This document shows, one piece after another, positions 1-4,305 of a stretch of DNA of 5,381 bases. How positions within the stretch are numbered: position 1 is the stretch's first letter; each line of letters opens with the position of its first letter. Position numbers and translations under genes: made by a program. This stretch comes from Accumulibacter sp. (GTDB taxonomy: Bacteria; Pseudomonadota; Gammaproteobacteria; Burkholderiales; Rhodocyclaceae): assembly GCA_031276375.1 (NCBI GenBank), contig JAISNE010000062.1, positions 1 to 5,381 of the forward strand. The letters run 5' to 3'. The notes under the pieces are model-generated. The model saw nothing but the letters and a program-made list of their open reading frames with translations, searched no databases and was not told the DNA's origin.

Positions 1-390
1 AACGGCACTCTGCTGCCGCTTGGCGGACGCGAATACGGGCACAAGGGTTTCGGCCTGTCGCTGATGGTCGAAATGCTGACGCACGGCCTCGGTGGATTCG
101 GCCGCCTGGACAGCGAGCAACGCTGGGGCGCCAACGTTTTCCTGCAAATCATCGATCCCGGCGCCTTCGCCGGGCGCGACGCGTTCTTGCGCCAGATGGA
201 TTTCCTGACCGGCCGCTGTCACGCCAACGCCCCGATCGATCCGGCGAATCCGGTGCGCATGCCGGGCGAATTGGCGCAACGCCGCATCCGCGAGGCCGAA
301 CGCTCGGGAATCGAGGTGGCTCCCAAGGTCTGGGAGGCGCTGGCCGCCGCTGCCGCAAAATACGGCGTGGCGCTTCCCGATCCCGTGTAA
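1..390 (+). CDS. Ldh-family (malate/L-lactate/sulfolactate-type) NAD(P)-dependent oxidoreductase, C-terminal part
   Basis: The reading frame is open from base 1 and stops at TAA 388-390, giving the last 129 residues of a protein whose family is usually about 330-360 residues long. The start lies outside the window. The visible part has the family's hallmark segment LLPLGG (residues 4-9) followed by HKGFGLSLMVE (14-24). It continues with a strand around FLQIIDP (46-52) and a late RMPGE motif (86-90). The Ldh_2 fold is unrelated to classical lactate and malate dehydrogenases. Its members reduce or oxidise 2-hydroxy/2-keto acids (malate, L-lactate, sulfolactate, ureidoglycolate, 2,3-diketogulonate) with NAD(P)H, normally in the cytoplasm as dimers. 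The substrate cannot be told from this fragment. It converges on an L-idonate dehydrogenase-like gene, so a sugar-acid or hydroxy-acid substrate is reasonable but inferred. The family call is firm and the substrate is open. Confidence 0.88.
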   Translation, partial: NGTLLPLGGREYGHKGFGLSLMVEMLTHGLGGFGRLDSEQRWGANVFLQIIDPGAFAGRDAFLRQMDFLTGRCHANAPIDPANPVRMPGELAQRRIREAERSGIEVAPKVWEALAAAAAKYGVALPDPV

Positions 391-475
391 ACGCGAATCC
401 GCGCAAGCGCGACCGCACGGAACACCGATATGGGCGCATGGCAAGCCGTGACTCTTTGATCGTAAAACTGACTCC

Positions 476-501
476 GGTTGAAACCCCGGCCTGAAGGCCG
501 G
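476..501. terminator. Adjacent dyads between convergent genes; possible bidirectional terminator or palindromic intergenic repeat
   Basis: Two perfect dyads lie back to back. GGTT-GA-AACC occupies 476-485, and CCGGCCT-GA-AGGCCGG occupies 486-501 with 7-bp arms and a 2-base centre. They sit 85 bases after the Ldh-family stop and 31 bases past the stop of the convergent dehydrogenase, where a shared transcription stop is expected. No run of T follows on either strand, so this is not a textbook intrinsic terminator. It could equally be a REP-like palindrome. The palindromes are directly visible and the role is inferred. Confidence 0.4.
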
Positions 502-532
502 TCGCTAATTTCTTGCTTTGCCGACCAATCCA

Positions 533-1573
533 TCAAAACGTCAACTGGACTTTCATCTGCGCCTTGCGGTCGGCCGCCATCTGGAAGGCTTCGACAGCGC
601 GTTCGAGCGGCAGCGTGGCGGTGATGATCGGCTTGACGTCGATCCGTCCTTCCTTGATCAGGCGGGCCGCCAGCGCGTATTCCCGATGGAAGCGGGAAGA
701 GCCGAACAGACGGATTTCCTTGCCGACCACGGCGTCGATCGGGACCGGCACTTCGCCGGTGACGCCGACCTGGACCAGCGCGCCGCGCGGACGCAGCGCG
801 GGCAATACGCTCTTGATGACGCCGCCGGCGCCGGTGCATTCGATGGCGACGTCGAAATACCCTTTCCGGGCGGTGAATTCCTCGGCGGCCAGACCGGGCG
901 CCCGCGCCACGTTGACGGTGCGCGTGGCGCCCATTTCGAGCGCTTTTTCCAGCGCCGCGTCGTGCAGGTCGGTAGCCACGACTTCCAACGCGCCGGCGTA
1001 GCGCGCGGCGGCGATGACCAGCGCGCCGATCGGGCCGGAGCCGGTCACCAGCACGCGCTTGCCGGTCAGCGAACCGGGCTGCCCGACGGCGTGCAGGGCG
1101 ACGGACAGCGGTTCGCAGCACGCCGCCTCGCCGATCGAAACGCTGTCGCCGACCGGTTCGCACTGGAATTCGCCGGCCACGATGCGCTCGCGGAAGGCGC
1201 CCTGGCTGTGCGGCGTGCGCATGGCGCTGCCGTAGAACCACATGTCGAGGCAATGCTGCTGTTCGCCAGCCTGGCAGAATTCGCACTTGCCGCACGGCCG
1301 GCTGGGATTCAGGGCGACGCGGTCGCCGGGCTTGACCTTGGTGACCCTGGCGCCGACCGCTTCGACGGTGCCGGCGACTTCATGCCCGAGAATCATCGCT
1401 TCCTTGACGCGCACCACGCCGAAACCGCCGTCGAGGTAATAGTGCAGGTCCGAACCGCAGATGCCGCCGGCGCCGATGCGCACCAGCACCTGCTCGTCGC
1501 CCATTTCGGCGACTGGCACGTTTTCGATCCGCAAATCCCTTGCCGAATACAACACACAGGCTTTCGTTTCCAT
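533..1573 (-). CDS. idnD: L-idonate 5-dehydrogenase-like zinc-dependent medium-chain dehydrogenase
   Basis: This is a complete 346-residue medium-chain zinc dehydrogenase; E. coli IdnD has 343. IdnD interconverts L-idonate and 5-keto-D-gluconate in the cytoplasm. The GroES-like catalytic domain covers about residues 1-155. It carries GGICGSDLHYY (36-46, with catalytic-zinc ligand C39), GHE (63-65, H64) and E154. A structural-zinc lobe has C94, C97, C100 and C108. The Rossmann domain has GSGPIG (178-183) and an acidic D202 at the end of the second strand, which favours NAD(H). NPSRPCG (89-95), FYGSAM (113-118) and KGYFDV (237-242) match what I recall of IdnD better than sorbitol or threonine dehydrogenases. 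The ATG at 1573 is chosen because an AAGGAGA Shine-Dalgarno precedes it by 7 bases. The gene stands alone in the window, converging on the Ldh-family gene, with no IdnO, IdnK or transporter visible. A related polyol dehydrogenase is the main alternative. Confidence 0.85.
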   Translation of the reverse strand: METKACVLYSARDLRIENVPVAEMGDEQVLVRIGAGGICGSDLHYYLDGGFGVVRVKEAMILGHEVAGTVEAVGARVTKVKPGDRVALNPSRPCGKCEFCQAGEQQHCLDMWFYGSAMRTPHSQGAFRERIVAGEFQCEPVGDSVSIGEAACCEPLSVALHAVGQPGSLTGKRVLVTGSGPIGALVIAAARYAGALEVVATDLHDAALEKALEMGATRTVNVARAPGLAAEEFTARKGYFDVAIECTGAGGVIKSVLPALRPRGALVQVGVTGEVPVPIDAVVGKEIRLFGSSRFHREYALAARLIKEGRIDVKPIITATLPLERAVEAFQMAADRKAQMKVQLTF

Positions 1574-1580
1574 GAATTCT

Positions 1581-1587
1581 TCTCCTT
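1581..1587 (-). promoter_or_regulatory. Strong ribosome binding site of the idnD-like gene
   Basis: Read on the minus strand, AAGGAGA lies 7 bases before the ATG at 1573. It sits inside a purine-rich stretch that also contains a second GGAG just upstream. This fixes the start codon of the dehydrogenase. Confidence 0.75.
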
Positions 1588-1645
1588 CTCCGAATCAAAC
1601 CGGATTTCAATGTTTCAGTCCACGTCCGTAACCGGAAGACAACGC

Positions 1646-1661
1646 ACGCAAGAACTTGCGT
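1646..1661. promoter_or_regulatory. Perfect 7-bp dyad upstream of idnD-like gene; candidate operator
   Basis: ACGCAAG and CTTGCGT flank a 2-base AA centre, forming a perfect 16-base dyad about 73-88 bases upstream of the dehydrogenase start. Sugar-acid catabolic genes are often controlled by LacI- or GntR-family repressors that bind dyads of this size at this distance. No regulator gene is in the window and no convincing promoter could be picked out around it. It might instead be a small hairpin or a repeat fragment, since the dyad at 486-501 has the same arm length and centre length with a different sequence. Confidence 0.3.
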
Positions 1662-1804
1662 CCTCCCGTGCCTGATTATCCCCCCTCCCAAGGGAAGTTT
1701 CCAACCGGAATCAAGGCCGTATCGAGAAAGTCAAGGCCTTCGCGTTTTTCAGCAATTCTTGATTGGCAAAGAATATCCGTTTTTCCGGGCGCGGTTCGTT
1801 ATCG

Positions 1805-1899
1805 CCCGCCCGCAAGAAAGCAAGTCCTGCGAAGCGGGCGGGATGCCCGCGCTCCCCGATTCGCGCGCGAGAGAGTGGAGCGCGGGCGTCCCGCCCGCT
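1805..1899. repeat. Nested GC-rich inverted repeat (dispersed palindromic element type)
   Basis: Bases 1833-1855 and 1877-1899 form 23-base inverted arms with a single mismatch (T1844 against G1888). The loop of about 21 bases contains the palindrome TCGCGCGCGA (1861-1870). Each arm is itself a small hairpin: GCGGGC and GCCCGC pair around 5 bases at 1834-1850 and again at 1882-1898. A further copy of the stem strand, CCCGCCCGC at 1805-1813, is complementary to 1834-1842 and offers an alternative fold. The region has no credible gene; short open frames through it are a consequence of its GC-rich symmetry. It resembles the dispersed palindromic intergenic repeats of many GC-rich genomes, but other copies cannot be seen here. 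It ends within a few bases of the AT-rich leader of the IS630 remnant. Confidence 0.75.
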
Positions 1900-1917
1900 C
1901 GCGTAGTACAATACTAT

Positions 1918-1950
1918 TTGCCATTAGCACTAATATATGGAATATATAAT
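1918..1950 (+). promoter_or_regulatory. Candidate promoter of the IS630 transposase
   Basis: A perfect -10 hexamer TATAAT lies at 1945-1950, 39 bases before the transposase ATG, in a very AT-rich stretch. Upstream hexamers are imperfectly placed: TTGCCA at 1918-1923 is 21 bases away and TTAGCA at 1924-1929 is 15 bases away. If TTGCCA is used, the -10 may instead be AATATA at 1941, with a 17-base spacer. Confidence 0.35.
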
Positions 1951-1988
1951 AAATTCAACGGAGTGTGACTTGAACGGAGCGCAACCAT

Positions 1989-2357
1989 ATGACGCCAACC
2001 TCGCAGGAAAAAAGAAAACTCATTGTAGCCGCGAAATTGCGTGGTGAATTCACAAAAGATATCGAAAAATGGATTGGAGTCAGCAAAAGTACAATCGATA
2101 AGGTTTGGAAGTTGCACGTTGAGACAGGGGATTGTTCGGCAATACCATACCGAGGTCGCAAATCGTGTATCACGCTAGAGATCAAGGAAAAAATAGAAAA
2201 TACCATTCGCGCCAATCCGGATATAACATTGGCGGAATTGATCGAAGAATTAAAGCTTCCGATTGGCGTGTCACGGCTGTCGCAGATTCTGAATTCATGG
2301 AAATATTCATTGAAAAAAAGACACTCCATCCGACCGCGCGGAAACGCGAAGATGTGA
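1989..2357 (+). CDS. IS630-family transposase, N-terminal helix-turn-helix ORF (orfA)
   Basis: This 122-residue frame encodes the DNA-binding part of an IS630-type transposase. A first helix-turn-helix spans roughly residues 8-45 (…KDIEKWIGVSKSTIDKVW). A linker with the basic RGRKS motif (56-60) follows, then a second helix-turn-helix region at 64-103 (…TLAELIEEL…VSRLSQIL). These resemble the paired HTH modules that bind the terminal inverted repeats. The ATG has a GGAG 9 bases upstream (1976-1979). Homology stays in this frame up to K110 and then switches to the -1 frame at the A-run 2313-2319. The last 12 residues and the stop at 2355-2357 are therefore frame-shifted sequence. On its own the product would be a DNA-binding fragment without a catalytic domain. 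The family call is solid; whether it is still expressed is unknown. Confidence 0.8.
   Translation: MTPTSQEKRKLIVAAKLRGEFTKDIEKWIGVSKSTIDKVWKLHVETGDCSAIPYRGRKSCITLEIKEKIENTIRANPDITLAELIEELKLPIGVSRLSQILNSWKYSLKKRHSIRPRGNAKM
2312..2320 (+). other. Poly-A slippery site joining the two transposase frames
   Basis: The sequence GAAAAAAAG has seven A at 2313-2319, read as AAA AAA AGA in the first frame. Moving to the -1 frame here restores the expected family text, SLKKKTLH in place of SLKKRHS. A ribosomal -1 slip, or one extra A added by RNA polymerase slippage, would do this. IS630 elements with such two-frame transposases are known. A simple inactivating indel in the A-run cannot be excluded. Confidence 0.5.
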
Positions 2358-2656
2358 TAAAAAACGTTCGCAATGGCGGGAAAACAAAAAAACCGATCCC
2401 GGAAAAGCTTGTGTTCATCGACGAAAGCAGTGTCAACCCTGGAATGACAAGACTTCACGGACGTGCAAAGGAATTTCTCCGCCTTCCCGCGGGTTCGCGC
2501 GGGCGCCTATCCCGAACGCCGCTTTCGCTCCCGGCGAAAAACCGCCGAACGTCTTATGCGTGGTTGCGCTCGACAGGTCGTCGATATCCAAGCTTGACGT
2601 CAGGATTCCTGTCATTTCCTGGCGTGTCACGATGGCTTGACCGCAACTTGGCATGA
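2313..2656 (+). pseudogene. IS630-family transposase catalytic part (orfB), truncated
   Basis: In the -1 frame relative to orfA, transposase homology continues as KKTLHPTARKREDV and then KLVFIDESSVN, followed by GMTRLHGRA. The D of FIDES (codon 2420-2422) is the first acidic residue of the DDE triad. After GRA (about 2467) the frame stays open to TGA 2654-2656, but the text is Arg/Ser/Pro-rich and no longer resembles the family. Normally a PxG(E/K)R stretch, strand-forming segments, the second Asp (in MDN) and a PxFNPIE motif with the catalytic Glu would follow, and none is seen in any plus frame. The catalytic domain is thus cut to roughly its first quarter and the gene is dead as a transposase. 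The bases past 2467 belong to unrelated GC-rich sequence that happens to remain open. Confidence 0.7.
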
Positions 2657-2750
2657 CGCGACATCGCGCTTCCCTGCCCGGCCTCGTCCAAAAAGTCAAT
2701 GCGATGGCCCTGTCACGATCGCCGCGACGACCGATGGCGCCGCCGGGCAA
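2468..2750. other. GC-rich stretch with no identified gene between IS remnant and ppx
   Basis: Composition returns to GC-rich at about 2468. Three frames stay open across much of it: plus to 2656, another plus frame from about 2461 to about 2641, and minus 2750-2433. None gives a product I recognise, and none has a convincing start and ribosome binding site. Small inverted repeats are present: CCCGCG/CGCGGG at 2486-2491 and 2498-2503, and CAGGA/TCCTG around 2599-2609. It may be the eroded flank of the insertion, part of another dispersed repeat, or the remains of a gene formerly upstream of ppx. Confidence 0.5.
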
Positions 2751-2759
2751 TGATAGAAT
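2751..2759 (+). promoter_or_regulatory. Candidate extended -10 promoter of ppx
   Basis: TGATAGAAT fits the extended -10 pattern TGn-TATAAT with one mismatch and lies 33 bases before the ppx start. No good -35 hexamer is seen at 16-18 bases upstream, which is compatible with an extended -10 promoter. It lies outside the IS remnant, so the ppx operon appears to keep its own promoter. Confidence 0.45.
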
Positions 2760-2792
2760 CTTGTCGCCTTAGTTTCCGGATGCCAAAGGATC

Positions 2793-4301
2793 ATGGGAAA
2801 TGAACAGATAGCGGCCGTTGATTTGGGTTCCAACAGTTTTCGGCTCGAAGTGGGGCGAGTCGTCGATGACCAGGTTTATTCGCTGGATTCCCTGAAGGAG
2901 ACCGTCCGTCTGGCTTCCGGGTTGACGCGGCAGAAGCTGCTCTGCGAGGAGGCGCGGCAGCGCGGACTCGATACGCTGGGCCGGTTCGCCGAACGCTTGC
3001 GCGGATTCACGCCGGAGACGGTGCGCGCGGTGGCCACCAATACGCTGCGCGTGGCCAAGAATGCCGATCAGTTCATCCGGCAGGCCGAGGCGGTGCTGGG
3101 CTTTCCGATCGAAGTCATCGGCGGGCGCGAGGAGGCCCGCCTGATTTACATCGGTGTCGCGCACGCCATTTCGCCGGGCCGCGGCAAGCGTCTGGTGGTC
3201 GATATCGGCGGCGGTTCGTCCGAGTTCGTGATCGGCAAGAAGACCGATCCCCTGCTCATGGAATCGCTGTTCATGGGCTGTGTCAGCCATACCCTGCGCT
3301 TTTTCCCCGATGGCAAGGTCGACAAGAAACGCTTCGCCGAGGCCGAGATCGCCGCCGCGCGCGAGATCGAGACGATCGCGCGGGATTACCGGGCGTTCGG
3401 CTGGAGCGAGGCGGTCGCGTCCTCGGGAACCGCCAAGGCGGTCGCCGACATTCTCGAAGTCAATGAACTGAATCCGGACGGCGCGCCGGGAATTTTCCGC
3501 GAAGGGCTGGACAAGCTCAAGGCGCGGATGATTCGCGCCGGTTCCGCCGGCGCCATGAAGCTCGAAGGTCTGCGTCCCGACCGCGAGCCGGTGTTCGCCG
3601 GCGGCGTGGCCATCCTTTCGGCCGTTTTCTCGGTGCTCGACCTGCCGCGCATGAGCTACGCCGATGGCGCCTTGCGCCTCGGCGTGCTGTACGACTTGCT
3701 GGGACGCTTCCATCAGCTCGACATGCGCGATGTCACGGTGAAGCAGTTCATGCGCCGCTATCAGGTCGACGCCAAGCAAGCGGCGCGCGTCGAGCGCACG
3801 GCCCTGCAACTGCTCGGCCAACTGGTCGCCCTCGACCAGCCGCCCTACGAGAACGAGCGGCGGACTCTGCGCTGGGCGGTGGCCTTGCACGAGATCGGGA
3901 TTTCCATCGCCCATACGAGTTTCCACAAGCATGGCGCTTACATCATCGGCCGCGCCGACATGCCGGGTTTTTCCAAGAAGGATCAGGAGAGGCTGTCGCT
4001 GCTCGTGCTCGGCCAGCGCGGCAAACTGGAAAAGCTGCCGTTGATTCCGTCCGCCGATCCGCTCTGGCGCCAGATTTTCTGCCTTCGCCTGGCCGTCCTG
4101 CTGCACCGTTCGCGCGACGATCAGCCCTTGCCGCCCTTGCAGGTCAAACAGTCGTCCTCCGGCTTCCAGATCGAACTGCCGGCTCAATGGCTGCAAAAGA
4201 ATCCCCTGACCGGGGGCGCGCTGACCGACGAGTCCTCGGCCTGGCAGCGGGTGGGTTGGGAATTGCGGGTGCGGCGGCGCTCGGCGGCGGCGGGAGAGTA
4301 G
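2793..4301 (+). CDS. ppx: Exopolyphosphatase (Ppx/GppA family)
   Basis: The 502-residue product is close to E. coli Ppx (513). Ppx removes terminal phosphates processively from inorganic polyphosphate. The related GppA also hydrolyses pppGpp to ppGpp, and sequence alone does not fully separate the two. The actin-like ATPase-fold domains span about residues 5-305. They carry the phosphate-1 loop VDLGSNSFRL (9-18), the REEARLIY catalytic segment (112-119, with the general-base Glu at 113/114), the phosphate-2 loop DIGGGSSEF (137-145), ASSGTAKA (209-216) and YADGALRLGVLY (289-300). The C-terminal HD-like domain is at about 315-495, with LHEIG (365-369), H374 and FHKHGAYII (377-385), as in long Ppx proteins with a polyphosphate-binding channel. 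ATG 2793 is the only start that keeps the N-terminal loop; its AAAGGA is only 2 bases upstream, unusually close. The permease gene follows after 4 bases, probably in one operon. No ppk is visible here. Confidence 0.93.
   Translation: MGNEQIAAVDLGSNSFRLEVGRVVDDQVYSLDSLKETVRLASGLTRQKLLCEEARQRGLDTLGRFAERLRGFTPETVRAVATNTLRVAKNADQFIRQAEAVLGFPIEVIGGREEARLIYIGVAHAISPGRGKRLVVDIGGGSSEFVIGKKTDPLLMESLFMGCVSHTLRFFPDGKVDKKRFAEAEIAAAREIETIARDYRAFGWSEAVASSGTAKAVADILEVNELNPDGAPGIFREGLDKLKARMIRAGSAGAMKLEGLRPDREPVFAGGVAILSAVFSVLDLPRMSYADGALRLGVLYDLLGRFHQLDMRDVTVKQFMRRYQVDAKQAARVERTALQLLGQLVALDQPPYENERRTLRWAVALHEIGISIAHTSFHKHGAYIIGRADMPGFSKKDQERLSLLVLGQRGKLEKLPLIPSADPLWRQIFCLRLAVLLHRSRDDQPLPPLQVKQSSSGFQIELPAQWLQKNPLTGGALTDESSAWQRVGWELRVRRRSAAAGE
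4292..4296 (+). promoter_or_regulatory. Ribosome binding site for the GTG-started permease, inside the ppx 3' end
   Basis: GGGAG lies within the last codons of ppx, 9 bases before GTG 4306. It supports GTG as the start. Because the site is read through by ribosomes finishing ppx, it supports translational coupling. The nearby ATG at 4313 is in another frame. Confidence 0.6.
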
Positions 4302-4305
4302 GCCG

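Larger units (their letters stand above)
1904..2467 (+). mobile_element. IS630-family insertion sequence, 3'-truncated remnant
   Basis: The segment comprises an AT-rich leader (about 1904-1975), an IS630-type transposase beginning at 1989, and loss of recognisable homology at about 2467. It is much poorer in GC than its surroundings: bases 2041-2100 have 21 G/C of 60, against 38 of 60 in 3181-3240 of the next gene. IS630/Tc1-mariner elements insert at TA dinucleotides, and several TAs lie at the left boundary, for example inside TAGTACAATACTA at 1904-1916. The true left end cannot be fixed because no matching right inverted repeat is visible before the downstream gene. The left coordinate is therefore approximate. 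With the C-terminal two thirds of the DDE domain missing, the element cannot be autonomous. Confidence 0.7.

Noticed and set aside
518..1675. 385-residue plus-strand open frame
   Set aside because: It lies antisense to the idnD-like gene, which has all zinc ligands and a strong ribosome site. This frame is Asp/Ala/Arg/His-rich with no recognisable domain.
1711..1760. Possible terminator: repeated TCAAGGCC followed by GCGTTTTTC
   Set aside because: The two TCAAGGCC copies are direct, not inverted, repeats. No stable stem directly precedes the T-run, and no gene on the plus strand ends nearby.
1656..1968. Short plus and minus ORFs (66-97 residues) across the GC-rich repeat
   Set aside because: Their open frames come from the palindromic repeat at 1805-1899. 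They lack ribosome sites and look like the translated repeats often mis-annotated as hypothetical proteins.
2433..2750. Minus-strand 105-residue frame with a stretch faintly like the HU/IHF arm (…ARANPREGGEIP…)
   Set aside because: It overlaps, in antisense, the clearly conserved FIDESSVN…GMTRLHGRA part of the transposase. It has no HU N-terminal helices or IKIP-type core, and no good ribosome site. The resemblance is probably chance.
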